A stretch of 64,000 nt of DNA from Sphingomonas sp. CL5.1 (GCF_013344685.1 NZ_CP050137.1:2349001-2413000); one strand, 5' to 3'; positions 7,080-16,759 are shown, counted from the stretch's first letter. Translations and numbers: made by a program. The notes: generated from the letters alone by a model not told the origin.

Positions 7080-8903
7080 ATGTGCGGCATCGTAGGCATT
7101 CTTGGCACCGCGGACGTGGCGGACCGGCTGCTCGAAGGGCTGAAGCGGCTGGAATATCGCGGCTATGACTCGGCCGGCATCGCCACCGTCCATGACGGCG
7201 TGATCGACCGCCGCCGCGCCTCGGGCAAGCTGGTCAATCTCGCGCGCGAGCTGGCCGCCAATCCGCTGCCCGGCGACGTCGGCATCGCGCATACCCGCTG
7301 GGCGACGCACGGCGGCCCGACCACCAACAACGCCCATCCGCACGCGACCGAGCATGTCGCGGTGGTCCACAATGGAATCATCGAGAATTTCAAACCCCTG
7401 CGCGAGGAACTTATCGCGCGGGGGCGGGTGTTCACCAGCGAGACCGATACCGAGGTGGTCGCGCATCTGGTGAGCGAGCAGGTCGAGGCGGGCCTTGCCC
7501 CGGCGGCGGCGGTCAGCGCGGTGCTGCCGCGTCTCCACGGCGCGTTCGCGCTGGCGATCCTGTTCCGCGACCACCCCGAGCTGCTGATCGGCGCGCGGCT
7601 CGGCTCGCCGCTGGTGGTGGGGCATGGCGACGGCGAGACCTATCTCGGCTCCGACGCGCTCGCGCTCGCGCCGCTCACCCAGCGCATCGCCTATCTGGAG
7701 GAGGGCGACTGGGTGGTCTGCACCCGCGAGGGCGCGCAGGTGTTCGATCGCGACGACAATCCGGTCGAGCGGCCGATCACCATCTCCGGCGTCACCGGCG
7801 CGCTGATCGACAAGGGCAACCACCGCCACTTCATGCAGAAGGAGATCTACGAGCAGCCGATCGTCGTCGCCCAGACGCTGCGCGCCTATCTCCAGCGCAT
7901 GGAGGATCGCGTCACGCTGCCGATCCCCGACTATGACCTGTCGTCGATCAAGCGCGTCATGATCGTCGCCTGCGGCACCAGCTTCTATGCCGGGATGGTC
8001 GCGAAATACTGGTTCGAGCAGTTCGCGCGCGTGCCGGTCGACCTCGATGTCGCCTCCGAGTTCCGGTATCGCGCGCCGGTGATGGAGCCGGGCGGGCTGA
8101 TGATCGTCATCAGCCAGTCGGGCGAGACGGCGGACACGCTCGCCGCGCTGCGCCACGCCCGCAGCGAGGGGCAGACGATCGCGGCGGTGGTCAATGTGCC
8201 GACCAGCTCGATGGCGCGCGAGGCGGACCTGCTGCTCCCGACGCACGCCGGGCCGGAGATCGGCGTCGCCTCGACCAAGGCGTTCACCTGTCAGCTCGCG
8301 GTGCTGGCCGCGCTCGCCGCCAATCTCGCGCGGGCGAAGGGCAGGCTGTCGCCGGCCGACGAGAAGGCGATCGTCAAGCATCTGTCGGAAGCACCGGCCG
8401 CGCTCAACGCCGCGCTCGCCTATGACGAGGCGATCGAGGCGATGGCGGGGGCGGTCGCCGGCGCGCGCGACGTGCTCTATCTCGGGCGCGGGACGGATTA
8501 TCCGCTGGCGCTGGAAGGTGCGCTGAAACTGAAGGAAATCAGCTATATCCACGCGGAAGGTTACGCGGCGGGCGAGATGAAGCACGGCCCGATCGCGTTG
8601 ATCGACGAGAATGTGCCGGTGATCGTCATCGCGCCGAGCGGCCCGTTGTTCGACAAGACCGTCAGCAACATGCAGGAGGTGCAGGCGCGCGGCGGCAAGG
8701 TGGTGCTCATCAGCGACTATGACGGCGTGGAGGCGGCGGGCGAAGGCTGCCTCGCGACGATCACCATGCCCAAGGTCCACCCGCTGATCGCGCCCCTGGT
8801 CTATGCGGTGCCGGTGCAACTGCTCGCCTATCACGTCGCGGTGGCGAAGGGCACGGACGTCGATCAGCCGCGCAACCTCGCGAAATCGGTGACGGTGGAG
8901 TGA
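7080..8903 (+). CDS. glmS: Glutamine--fructose-6-phosphate aminotransferase (isomerizing)
   Basis: GlmS converts fructose-6-phosphate and glutamine to glucosamine-6-phosphate, the entry to amino-sugar synthesis. The protein starts MCGIVGIL, with Cys2 as the glutaminase nucleophile after Met removal. GIAHTRWATHG (residues about 68-78) and HNGIIENF are conserved glutaminase segments. Two SIS isomerase domains follow, with CGTSFYAG and SQSGETADT in the first. The C terminus PRNLAKSVTVE is the usual closing motif. Length (607) is standard. A purine-rich stretch (AAAGACAGAG) lies just before the ATG. I saw no glmS-ribozyme-like element in the short gap after glmU. Confidence 0.97.
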   Translation: MCGIVGILGTADVADRLLEGLKRLEYRGYDSAGIATVHDGVIDRRRASGKLVNLARELAANPLPGDVGIAHTRWATHGGPTTNNAHPHATEHVAVVHNGIIENFKPLREELIARGRVFTSETDTEVVAHLVSEQVEAGLAPAAAVSAVLPRLHGAFALAILFRDHPELLIGARLGSPLVVGHGDGETYLGSDALALAPLTQRIAYLEEGDWVVCTREGAQVFDRDDNPVERPITISGVTGALIDKGNHRHFMQKEIYEQPIVVAQTLRAYLQRMEDRVTLPIPDYDLSSIKRVMIVACGTSFYAGMVAKYWFEQFARVPVDLDVASEFRYRAPVMEPGGLMIVISQSGETADTLAALRHARSEGQTIAAVVNVPTSSMAREADLLLPTHAGPEIGVASTKAFTCQLAVLAALAANLARAKGRLSPADEKAIVKHLSEAPAALNAALAYDEAIEAMAGAVAGARDVLYLGRGTDYPLALEGALKLKEISYIHAEGYAAGEMKHGPIALIDENVPVIVIAPSGPLFDKTVSNMQEVQARGGKVVLISDYDGVEAAGEGCLATITMPKVHPLIAPLVYAVPVQLLAYHVAVAKGTDVDQPRNLAKSVTVE

Positions 8904-8981
8904 TCGCGCGGCCGGGGAGGTGACCGCCTTTCCGGCGCAACCCCCTTGCCCCGCGCTCCGGGCGTTGCCATCGGCTTGGCG

Positions 8982-10469
8982 ATGACTGCCAGGATCGACA
9001 TGGGATTCGACGGAGCGGGAGCCTCCGTCGAGCTAGACCTCGAGGAGCTGCTGGCGACGCGCCTGCTCGTCCAGGGCAATTCCGGCTCGGGCAAGTCGCA
9101 CCTGCTGCGCCGCCTGCTCGAAGGCAGCGCGGGGCTGGTCCAGCAGGTCATCATCGATCCCGAGGGCGATTTCGTCTCGCTCGCCGATGCGTTCAGCCAT
9201 ATCGCGGTGGACGCGGCGCACTACAGCTTCGCGGAAATCGAGCGGCTCGCCGCCCGCGCGCGCGAGCATCGCGCCTCGGTGGTGCTCAATCTGGAGGGGC
9301 TGGAGGTCGACGACCAGCTCCGCTGCGCCGCCGCCTTCCTCGCCACCTTGTTCGAGGCGCCGAGGGAGCAATGGTTTCCCATATTGGTCGTGGTCGACGA
9401 GGCGCAGCTCTTCGCGCCGGCCGCCGCCGGGGAAGTGGGCGAGGAAGCGCGCCGCGCCTCGCTGGCGGCGATGACCAACCTGATGTGCCGTGGCCGCAAG
9501 CGCGGGCTGGCCGGGGTGATCGCCACCCAGCGCCTCGCCAAGCTCGCCAAGAATGTCGCGGCGGAAGCGTCCAATTTCCTGATGGGGCGCACCTTCCTTG
9601 ACATCGACATGGCCCGCGCCGCCGATCTGCTCGGCATGGAGCGGCGGCAGGCGGACCAGATCCGCGATCTCGCGCGCGGCGAGTTTCTCGCGCTCGGCCC
9701 GGCGATCACGCGGCGCCCGATCAAGGTGCGGATCGGCAGCGTGACGACGGCGGCGCGCAACGTCGGCCCCAGGCTGACGCCACTGCCGGAAGCCGACGCG
9801 GACGGCCTGCGCGAGCGGCTGTTCACCGCCGACGAGACGGATGCGCCGCCGCCGATCCCCGTGCCGTCGCCGCCGAGCTTCTCCGAGCTGATGCAAAGCG
9901 CGGCCACGCCGCCGCCGGCGGCCGTGCCCGACATGCCCGTGCTCGACGAGGCCGAGCAGGCGGCGGTGCGCGGCGCCGTGCTGGCGGAAATGGCGGGGGA
10001 GGATGCGCGCGTGCCGCTGCCGCAATCCTATCAGGATTATCAGGTGCGCTGCCGGATGCGCGGCGTCACGGCGGACGAGCCGCTGGATCATTTCCGCCGC
10101 CAATATGGGATGGCCCGCGCCGGCCTGAACCCGGAGCAGGACTGGGATGACGTGCTGGCGCTGGCGGAGGCGCTGCCGGAGGAGATGTTCGCGCCCTTCC
10201 TCGGGCTGGCGCGCGCGGCGCGGTTTGGAGAGGAATGCCCCGACAACGGGACGCTCGCCGCGCTCTACCAGACCGCCTCGCCGAGCCGGGCGCGGCGGAT
10301 GCTCGACTTCATCGAGGAGAAGGGGCTGATCGTGGTGCGCGTCGATATGCTCGGCAAACGCTCCGTCAGCCTGCCGCATCTGGGCTGGACGACGGAGCCG
10401 GCGATGCCCGAGCCGTCCCGCGCGCGCACGCCGCCGCGCCGCACGGCCGGCGCACGGCGGCGGGCCTGA
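8982..10469 (+). CDS. HerA-like P-loop ATPase (DUF87)
   Basis: A 495-residue ATPase of the HerA/FtsK superfamily. Walker A is GNSGSGKS (32-39); a Walker B strand ends in VVVDEAQLF; an arginine-rich segment CRGRKRGL and the ATQRLAKL motif are typical of DUF87/HerA-like ATPases. The N-terminal region resembles a HAS-barrel remnant. The C-terminal third carries a Pro- and Ala-rich linker (about 290-330) and a separate helical part, then a basic tail (RTPPRRTAGARRRA). No NurA nuclease or other partner sits next to it, so it is an orphan in this window. HerA-type enzymes move DNA or act in phage defence; which applies here is unknown. The ATG at 8982 is preferred to an upstream TTG at 8946; ATG 9000 is also possible. 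Confidence 0.82.
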   Translation: MTARIDMGFDGAGASVELDLEELLATRLLVQGNSGSGKSHLLRRLLEGSAGLVQQVIIDPEGDFVSLADAFSHIAVDAAHYSFAEIERLAARAREHRASVVLNLEGLEVDDQLRCAAAFLATLFEAPREQWFPILVVVDEAQLFAPAAAGEVGEEARRASLAAMTNLMCRGRKRGLAGVIATQRLAKLAKNVAAEASNFLMGRTFLDIDMARAADLLGMERRQADQIRDLARGEFLALGPAITRRPIKVRIGSVTTAARNVGPRLTPLPEADADGLRERLFTADETDAPPPIPVPSPPSFSELMQSAATPPPAAVPDMPVLDEAEQAAVRGAVLAEMAGEDARVPLPQSYQDYQVRCRMRGVTADEPLDHFRRQYGMARAGLNPEQDWDDVLALAEALPEEMFAPFLGLARAARFGEECPDNGTLAALYQTASPSRARRMLDFIEEKGLIVVRVDMLGKRSVSLPHLGWTTEPAMPEPSRARTPPRRTAGARRRA

Positions 10470-10545
10470 ACGCACGCTCCCCGATTGCGGCGGGCTGGAG
10501 AAAACTCCATAGCTGCCTCATCATAATTCGAACGGGGAGACGAAC

Positions 10546-11946
10546 ATGAAGTCACTGGTGATGACGACGGGCGCGCTGCTGCTGGCGCAGACCGCGATGG
10601 CGCAGACCCCGACGCTCAGGCCCGATCAGCAGGCGTTCCGTGCGATCTATCAGGAGTTGGTTGAAACCGACACGAGCATCACCAGCGGAAGCTGCACCGA
10701 TCTCGCGGCGAAGATCGGCGCGCGCTTCAAGGCGGCGGGCTTCAGCGACAGCCAGATCACCTATTTCTCCGTGCCCGAGCATCCCAGGGACGGCGGCGTC
10801 GTCATCGTTTATCCGGGCACGTCGCAGGCGGTGAAGCCGATGCTGCTGCTCGGCCATATCGACGTGGTGACGGCCAAGCGCGAGGACTGGACGCGCGATC
10901 CGTACAAGATGATCGAGGAGAACGGCTTCTTCTATGGTCGCGGCACCGCCGACATGAAGGCGATGGACGCGATCTGGATCGACACGCTGCTGCGCTTCAA
11001 GGCGAGCAACTACAATTCGAAGCGCACGGTGAAGCTGGCGCTGACCTGCGGCGAGGAGACGACCGGCGCGTTCGACGGCGCGGAATGGCTCGCCAAGAAC
11101 AAGCCGGACCTTATCGCCGCCGAGTTCGCGCTGAACGAGGGCGGCGGCGGCCGTGCCGGGCCGGACGGCAAGCCGATCGTCATGTCGCTCCACGTCGGCG
11201 AGAAGATCGTCCAGAACTACCGGATCGAGGCGACCAATCCGGGCGGACACAGCTCGATCCCGATCCGCGACAATGCGATCTACGAACTGGCCGACGCGCT
11301 GGTGAAGATCCGCGACTACGAGTTCCGCACGCAGGTGAACGACACCACCCGCGCCTATTTCGCCAAGTCCGGCGCGGCGCGAAAGGACGAGATCGGCGCG
11401 GCGATGCTCGCGGTTTCGAAGAACCCGGCGGACACGGCGGCGGTGGCGATCCTCAACAAGGATCGTTCCTATCACTCGATGCTGCGCACCACCTGCGTCG
11501 CGACCCTGCTCGACGGCGGCCATGCCAACAACGCGCTGCCGCAGCGCGCGGGCGCCAACATCAACTGCCGCATCTTCCCCGGCAATGACGTGGAAGCGAT
11601 CCGCGCCGAGCTGGAGAAGGTGATCGGCGATCCCAGGATGAAGGTGACGCTGACGCCGCCGATCCGCCCGGCCGCCGTGCCGCCGACGCTCGATCCCAGG
11701 ATCGTCGGCCCGGCCGAGAAGCTGGTCGCCAAATATTATCCCGGCGTGCCGCTGGTGCCGACCATGTCGACCGGGGGCACCGACGGCATCTATCTGGAGA
11801 CGATCGGCATCCCGTCCTATGGCCCGCCGGGTCTCTACAACGATCCCGAGAGCGGGGCGCATGGCCTGAACGAGCGGATGCGGGTCGACGCGGTCTATAA
11901 GGGGCGCGACTTCCTGTTCGACCTCGTCAAGGATTATGCCGGCTGA
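10546..11946 (+). CDS. M20-family metallopeptidase, exported
   Basis: A 466-residue M20/M25/M40 peptidase with a Sec signal peptide (1-19, ending AMA-Q), so it should act in the periplasm. Metal-binding and catalytic motifs are GHIDVV (103-108, His104 and Asp106), GRGTADMK (131-138, Asp136), CGEET (168-172, with the catalytic Glu) and ALNEGG (195-200). HGLNER near the C terminus supplies the last His ligand region. The dimerisation domain lies between about 210 and 340. The class usually removes N-terminal residues or splits dipeptides; the exact substrate is not evident. A good ribosome site (GGGGAGACG) precedes the ATG. Confidence 0.9.
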   Translation: MKSLVMTTGALLLAQTAMAQTPTLRPDQQAFRAIYQELVETDTSITSGSCTDLAAKIGARFKAAGFSDSQITYFSVPEHPRDGGVVIVYPGTSQAVKPMLLLGHIDVVTAKREDWTRDPYKMIEENGFFYGRGTADMKAMDAIWIDTLLRFKASNYNSKRTVKLALTCGEETTGAFDGAEWLAKNKPDLIAAEFALNEGGGGRAGPDGKPIVMSLHVGEKIVQNYRIEATNPGGHSSIPIRDNAIYELADALVKIRDYEFRTQVNDTTRAYFAKSGAARKDEIGAAMLAVSKNPADTAAVAILNKDRSYHSMLRTTCVATLLDGGHANNALPQRAGANINCRIFPGNDVEAIRAELEKVIGDPRMKVTLTPPIRPAAVPPTLDPRIVGPAEKLVAKYYPGVPLVPTMSTGGTDGIYLETIGIPSYGPPGLYNDPESGAHGLNERMRVDAVYKGRDFLFDLVKDYAG

Positions 11947-11959
11947 TGTGAACGCATCG

Positions 11960-11983
11960 CCCCGCCGGAAACGACCGGCGGGG
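11960..11983 (+). terminator. Hairpin after the M20 peptidase gene
   Basis: A perfect 9-bp stem CCCCGCCGG / CCGGCGGGG with a six-base loop starts 14 bases after the stop codon. A third copy of the left arm follows at about 11994-12002. There is no T-run, so this may be a weak terminator or a pause/stability hairpin rather than a classical terminator. Confidence 0.45.
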
Positions 11984-12009
11984 AGTGGCGTCGCCCCGCC
12001 GGTCGTGGG

Positions 12010-13332
12010 ATGGCGCGGGCGATGACACCGCTGACTCGCCGCGATATCTTCGCCCAGGCCTGGCCGATCATCCTCGGTCAGGTGCTGGTGCCGCTGGTCG
12101 GGGTGGTCGATACCACGGTGATCGGGCGCACCGGGAACGCCGCGACGCTGGCGGGGGTCGCGCTGGGCGTGACCACCGTCAACCTGATCTTCTGGACCTT
12201 CGGCTTCCTGCGCATGGGCGTGACCGGCCTCACCGCGCAGACGCTCGGCGCCGGCGGCGGGGAGGAATTGCGCGCCTTGCTGCTGCGGGCGTTGCTGCTC
12301 GGGCTGGGGCTGGGCATCGCGCTGCTGGCGCTGTCGCCGGCGATCGTGCCGCTCGCGCTTTCGCTGATGCAGGTGCCCGCGTCGGCGGCGGAGGCCGCGC
12401 ACGGCTTCACCACCGCGCGCTTCGCCGGGGCGCCCGCCGCACTTGGCTTCTACGTCCTCAACGGGTGGCTGCTCGGGCTGGGCCGGACGCGGCTGGCGCT
12501 GGCGTGTCAGGTGGCGTTCAACGGCGTCAACATCGCGCTAGACGTGCTGCTGGTCGCCGGCTTCGGCCTTGGCGCATGGGGCGCGGGAATCGGGACGTCG
12601 ATCGCCGAATGGGTCGCGCTGGCGAGCGGCCTATGGGCGGCGCGGCATGTGCTGGGGCCGGGCTGGTGGCGGATCGGGCGGCGCGCGACATTCGCGCCGG
12701 GCGCGTTCCGACGGCTGCTTTCGGTCAACGCCGACATCATGATCCGCACGGTGGCGCTGCTGTTGCTGTTCACCTGGTTCGCGCGCGCCGGGGCGCGGCT
12801 GGGCGCGGTGCCGCTCGCCGCCAATCATGTGCTGATGCAGTTCGTCAGCGTCAGCGCCTTCGTCCTCGACGGTTTCGCCTTCACGGCGGAGGCGCGCGTC
12901 GGGGCGGCGACCGGCGCGGGATCGCGCGCGGCGTTGCTGCGGGCGGCGCGGCTGACGGGGGAGTTCTCGCTGGCCGGAGGACTGGTCTTCGCCGGCGTCA
13001 TTGCCGCGACTGGACCGTGGCTGATCGCGCTCGTCACGCACGATCCGGCGGTGCAGCGACAGGCGCTGGCGATGCTGCCCTATTGCGCGCTGGTGCCGCT
13101 GTTGGGGATGCCGAGCTGGCTGCTCGACGGCATCTTCATCGGCGCGACGCGTGGGCGCATCTTGCGCAACGCGGCGCTCGTTTCGGTGGCGCTCTATCTA
13201 GTGACCGACACGATGCTGCGCGGGTGGGGCGATATCGGCGTGTGGATCGCGCTGCTGGCGAGCTACCTCTATCGCGCGGCCGCGCTGGGCGTGGCGCTGC
13301 CCCGGCTGGTCAGGAGCGTGGAAGCGGCGTAG
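12010..13332 (+). CDS. MATE-family efflux transporter (DinF-like)
   Basis: A 440-residue inner-membrane protein with about 12 hydrophobic segments, in two similar halves, as in the MATE multidrug/oligosaccharide/polysaccharide flippase superfamily. The first segment (QAWPIILGQVLVPLVGVVDT) and the following GRTGNAATLAGVALG match the start of DinF-subfamily proteins. MATE pumps export organic cations and other toxic compounds using Na+ or H+. Substrate unknown. Starts at 12010 and 12022 are equally plausible. It ends one base before the convergent amidohydrolase stop. Confidence 0.9.
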   Translation: MARAMTPLTRRDIFAQAWPIILGQVLVPLVGVVDTTVIGRTGNAATLAGVALGVTTVNLIFWTFGFLRMGVTGLTAQTLGAGGGEELRALLLRALLLGLGLGIALLALSPAIVPLALSLMQVPASAAEAAHGFTTARFAGAPAALGFYVLNGWLLGLGRTRLALACQVAFNGVNIALDVLLVAGFGLGAWGAGIGTSIAEWVALASGLWAARHVLGPGWWRIGRRATFAPGAFRRLLSVNADIMIRTVALLLLFTWFARAGARLGAVPLAANHVLMQFVSVSAFVLDGFAFTAEARVGAATGAGSRAALLRAARLTGEFSLAGGLVFAGVIAATGPWLIALVTHDPAVQRQALAMLPYCALVPLLGMPSWLLDGIFIGATRGRILRNAALVSVALYLVTDTMLRGWGDIGVWIALLASYLYRAAALGVALPRLVRSVEAA

Positions 13333-13333
13333 C

Positions 13334-14878
13334 TCACTTCGCCTTCTGGTCGGGCAGCCGCGTCTTCCCCCAGAACCCCTCGGGCATCTCTGTATATTTC
13401 TCCAGCCCGGCGCGATGGATGGCGAGATCGGATTCGCGTTGCGCCGCTGTCAGCACCTTGTCCTCGTCCACCGTCAGCACCTTGCGATCACGCATCAGCA
13501 CCCGGCCGTCGACCAATACGGTCGAGACGTCCTCGCCATTGGCGTAATAGACGATGCGATAGACCGGCATGTTCATCGGCGTCAGGTGCGGCTTGAACCA
13601 GTCGACCAGGATGACGTCGGCCTTCTTGCCCGGTTCGAGCGAGCCGATCTCCTTCTCCAACCCCAGCGCCTTGGCGGCGTCGATCGTCGCCATTTCCAGC
13701 ACCTTGCCGGCGGGCAGCACCTTGGCGTCGTGGAAGTAGAACCGGTGATAGCGCGTCGCCTGGAACATGTGGCGGAACATGTCGAAGCTGCGATCCGGCG
13801 CGACACCGTCCGAGCCGAGCATGACGACTGCCCCGGCGTCGATCAGCTCGGTCGTCGGATTGCGGCCGTACATGGAGAAGACCGCGCTGGGATTGTGCGA
13901 GATGCGCGTGCCGGTGGAGGCGATCAGCCTGATCTCCTCGTCGGTCAGGCTGGTGGCGTGCGAGAAGATCGCGTCCGGGCCGAGCAGGCCGAGCACGTCA
14001 TTGGCATATTTCACCGTGCCGCGCGTGTGGCCGTCCTGCAGGAACAGGACATGGTAGCGTTTCGACAGGTCGCGCGCGGCGTGGGCCTCGCGCTTCACCT
14101 CGTCCAGCGCGGCGCCTTCCAGTTTCTGGTCCGGGCTGATCGTCGGGAACACCACCGCCATCTTCACCCGGCCGTCCGCCGCGCCGTTCCATTTGCGGAT
14201 CAGTGTTTCCGACACCGCCATCTGCTTGTCGAACGGCACCGCGACGTCATGGTGCGCCGTGCCGTTCCATTCGGTGAAGGAGCTGGGATAAGGGCCGCGA
14301 CGCGGGCCGACGCCGAGAAACCAGCGGACGCCGATATCCTTGACGCCGTCGAGATAGGCGTCGCCGTATTTGGGGTCGTCCACACGATAGACGTCCGCGC
14401 CACCGCCGAAGAAGTTGACCGAGGTGGTGACACCGAATTTCAGCCGCTCCAGCCCGGCGAGCATCGCGTCGGCGCGCCAGAAATCCGGCGTGGAGCCGTG
14501 CGCGTACATGCGCTCGGCGATATCGTTCCAGTCGTCGCTGTCGGCGCCGAGCGACTTGAGCAGTTCGTGGCCGGCATGACCGTGGCCGTCGATCAGCCCC
14601 GGCATCACGATCTTGCGGCGCGCGTCGATCACCTCGCGCGGGTGGAAGCGCGCCTTCAGCTCGGCGGTGGTGCCGACGGCGGCGATGCGATTGCCGACGA
14701 TCGCCACCGCGCCGTCCTCGATCACCCGCCGCGCCGGGTCCATGGTGATGACGGTGCCGTCCGCGATCAGGATATCGGCCGGTTCGGGCGCGGCCGCGCC
14801 GGCCGGGGCGTGGAGCGCGAGCAGCGCGGCGGCGAGAGGAAATGCCCTGATCGAGCGGCGAACGTCGTCCATTTCCAT
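13334..14878 (-). CDS. Amidohydrolase-family protein, exported
   Basis: A 514-residue metal-dependent hydrolase of the amidohydrolase superfamily with an N-terminal signal peptide (about 1-30, ending GAAA-P). The metal motif HxH is present as GLIDGHGHAG (94-103, His99 and His101). QDGHT, FSHATSLT and GSDGVAPDRS supply the later His and Asp positions of the ATZ/TRZ-like group. The composite domain seen in this superfamily is made from the N- and C-terminal ends (DILIADGTVITMD and GKKADVILVDW). Chlorohydrolases, guanine deaminases and imidazolonepropionases share this fold, so the substrate cannot be named. Export to the periplasm suggests a scavenging role. It converges on the MATE gene with a one-base gap. 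Confidence 0.88.
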   Translation of the reverse strand: MEMDDVRRSIRAFPLAAALLALHAPAGAAAPEPADILIADGTVITMDPARRVIEDGAVAIVGNRIAAVGTTAELKARFHPREVIDARRKIVMPGLIDGHGHAGHELLKSLGADSDDWNDIAERMYAHGSTPDFWRADAMLAGLERLKFGVTTSVNFFGGGADVYRVDDPKYGDAYLDGVKDIGVRWFLGVGPRRGPYPSSFTEWNGTAHHDVAVPFDKQMAVSETLIRKWNGAADGRVKMAVVFPTISPDQKLEGAALDEVKREAHAARDLSKRYHVLFLQDGHTRGTVKYANDVLGLLGPDAIFSHATSLTDEEIRLIASTGTRISHNPSAVFSMYGRNPTTELIDAGAVVMLGSDGVAPDRSFDMFRHMFQATRYHRFYFHDAKVLPAGKVLEMATIDAAKALGLEKEIGSLEPGKKADVILVDWFKPHLTPMNMPVYRIVYYANGEDVSTVLVDGRVLMRDRKVLTVDEDKVLTAAQRESDLAIHRAGLEKYTEMPEGFWGKTRLPDQKAK

Positions 14879-14987
14879 CTCCCCCCATCGCCTTGCCCGC
14901 TCGATAGGCCGCTATTCCATCATCCGAAAATTAAATGTCTGCATGGCTTTTATCGCGAACCGCAATGGAAGGGCAGGGGCCGATCAC

Positions 14988-15761
14988 TCAATCCTGGCTT
15001 CGGCCCAGCGCGGTGATCGTCGGCCAGTCGCCGTCAAGCTCCACGCGGGCGCGGATGCCATAGACGGTTTCGAGGTTGGCGGGAGTCAGCACCTCGCCCG
15101 GCGTGCCTTCGGCGATCAGCGTGCCGCGATCGATCAGGAGCAGCCGGTCGCAGTAGCGCGCCGCCATGGTGAGATCGTGGAGCACCGCGATCACGGCCGC
15201 CCCGCCGCGCGCCTCGGCGCGGAGCAGTTCCATCACGTCGATCTGGTGACCGGGATCGAGGCTGGCGAGCGGCTCGTCGGCGATCAGCGCGGGCGCCTCC
15301 ACCGCCAGCGCGCGCGCCAGCAGCACGCGCGCGCGCTCGCCGCCGGAAAGATTGGTGGCGAGGCGATCGCGCAGCGGCAGCACGTCGGTGCGCGCCATCG
15401 CCCGCTCGATCGCGGCCTTATCGGCATCACGGATGCGCGACATCGGCCCGAGGTGCGGCAGCCGGCCCAGCCCGACCAGCCGCTCCACCGACAGTGGCCA
15501 GTGCAGCGTCTGCCCCTGCGGCAGATAGGCGATGCGCCGCGCCAGCGCCGGGCGCGGGATCGCGGCGATATCCTCGCCGTCCAGCGTTATCCGGCCGCCA
15601 CGCGGCACCAGCGCGAGCATCGCGCGGGCGAGCGTCGATTTGCCCGCGCCGTTCGGGCCGACGATGCCGGTCAGCTCGCCCGGCACGAACGTGGTGCTCA
15701 CCTCGCGCACGACCGCGCGGCGCCCGAGCGTGACGCCGATCTGTTCGAGACGGATGCTCAC
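14988..15761 (-). CDS. btuD: Cobalamin ABC transporter ATP-binding protein
   Basis: A 257-residue ATPase of the FecE/BtuD group. Walker A is GPNGAGKS (35-42), followed by the LSGGERARVLLARAL signature, Walker B LIADEPLASLDPG and the switch HDLTMAARYCD. The frame is open far upstream through the permease gene, but homology begins at the GTG at 15761, whose GTGA overlaps the btuC stop by four bases, giving translational coupling. The vitamin B12 assignment is by context: coupled permease, divergent BtuF-like binding protein and a riboswitch-controlled BtuB nearby. Ferric-siderophore import is the alternative. Confidence 0.85.
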   Translation of the reverse strand: MSIRLEQIGVTLGRRAVVREVSTTFVPGELTGIVGPNGAGKSTLARAMLALVPRGGRITLDGEDIAAIPRPALARRIAYLPQGQTLHWPLSVERLVGLGRLPHLGPMSRIRDADKAAIERAMARTDVLPLRDRLATNLSGGERARVLLARALAVEAPALIADEPLASLDPGHQIDVMELLRAEARGGAAVIAVLHDLTMAARYCDRLLLIDRGTLIAEGTPGEVLTPANLETVYGIRARVELDGDWPTITALGRSQD

Positions 15762-16759
15762 CACAGCCGCCGCTCCCGCATGAGATGGACGAGGAAGACG
15801 GGCACGCCGAGGAAGGCGGTGACGACGCCGAGTTTCAGCTCGTTGCTGGTATCGATCAGCCGCACCGCGAGATCGGCGAAGGTGAGCAGCGCCGCGCCGC
15901 CGATCGCCGAGGGGACGAGGATCGCGGACGGGCTGCGATCGGTCAGCGGGCGCACGAGATGCGGCACGATCAGCCCGATGAAGCCGATCGCGCCCGACAC
16001 CGCCACCGCGCCGCCCACGCCGATCGCGGTGCCGGCGAGCAGGCGCAGCCGGGTGCGGCGCAGGTCCACGCCGAGCGTCTGCGCGCCGTCCTCGCCCAGC
16101 GTCAGCGCGTCGAGCGCGCGGCCGTCCCACAACAGCAGCGCCATGCCGGCCGCGATGCACGGAAGCGCGATCCATAGATGCTCGAACGAGCGGTTCTCAA
16201 GGCTGCCGAGCAGCCATGTCATGATCTCCATCGCCGCGAACGGATTGGGCGAGAGGTTGAGCGCAAGGCTGACCCCGGCGGTCGCCAGCGTGCCGATGGC
16301 GATGCCGGCGAGGATCAGGGTGAGCGGGCTTTCGGAACGTCCGGCAAGGATGAACAGCGGCGCCAGCGCGAGCATCGCGCACGATACGGCGAGCAGCGGC
16401 AGCATCACCGGATGCAGCCCGGCCAGCCCGAAATAGATCGCGGCGACCGCTCCCAGCGACGCCGCGTTCGACGTGCCCAGCACCGAAGGCTCGGCGAGCG
16501 GATTGCGCAGATAGCCTTGCAAAGCCGCACCGGCGAGGCCGAGCATCGCGCCGACCGCGAGGCCCAGCAGGGTGCGCGGCATCCTGAGATCGAACAGGAT
16601 GGTGGTGGCGATCGGATCGCCGTGACCCGCGAAGGCCGCGATCATGCGCGGCAGCGACAGGCCGACCGTTCCCAGCAGCAGCGAGCCGGTCGCCGCGAGC
16701 AGGGTGAAGGCGAGCAGGCCGGCGATCAGCAACGGGCGGGACGGCGTCATGCGGCGCAC
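15758..16759 (-). CDS. btuC: Cobalamin ABC transporter permease (FecCD/BtuC family)
   Basis: A 333-residue polytopic membrane protein of the FecCD family with about ten hydrophobic segments. RMPRTLLGLAVGAMLGLAGAALQ and RNPLAEPSVLGTSNAASLGA are the family's signature segments, and GAIGFIGLIVPHLVRPL is the cytoplasmic loop that contacts the ATPase. It imports cobalamin or ferric chelates across the inner membrane. The adjacent BtuF-like gene and the B12 riboswitch on btuB favour cobalamin. It begins only 32 bases from the divergent btuF start, too little room for two full promoters unless one or both starts are further inside (16750 for this gene). Confidence 0.87.
   Translation of the reverse strand: MRRMTPSRPLLIAGLLAFTLLAATGSLLLGTVGLSLPRMIAAFAGHGDPIATTILFDLRMPRTLLGLAVGAMLGLAGAALQGYLRNPLAEPSVLGTSNAASLGAVAAIYFGLAGLHPVMLPLLAVSCAMLALAPLFILAGRSESPLTLILAGIAIGTLATAGVSLALNLSPNPFAAMEIMTWLLGSLENRSFEHLWIALPCIAAGMALLLWDGRALDALTLGEDGAQTLGVDLRRTRLRLLAGTAIGVGGAVAVSGAIGFIGLIVPHLVRPLTDRSPSAILVPSAIGGAALLTFADLAVRLIDTSNELKLGVVTAFLGVPVFLVHLMRERRLW

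Noticed and set aside
6840..8834. A 664-codon minus-strand frame opposite glmS
   Set aside because: Low-complexity Arg/His/Asp composition and no motifs; glmS on the plus strand is complete and certain.
11985..13547. A 520-codon plus-strand frame overlapping the MATE gene and reaching into the amidohydrolase
   Set aside because: Arg/Ala/Gly-rich out-of-frame reading; the MATE protein in another frame has clear membrane segments.
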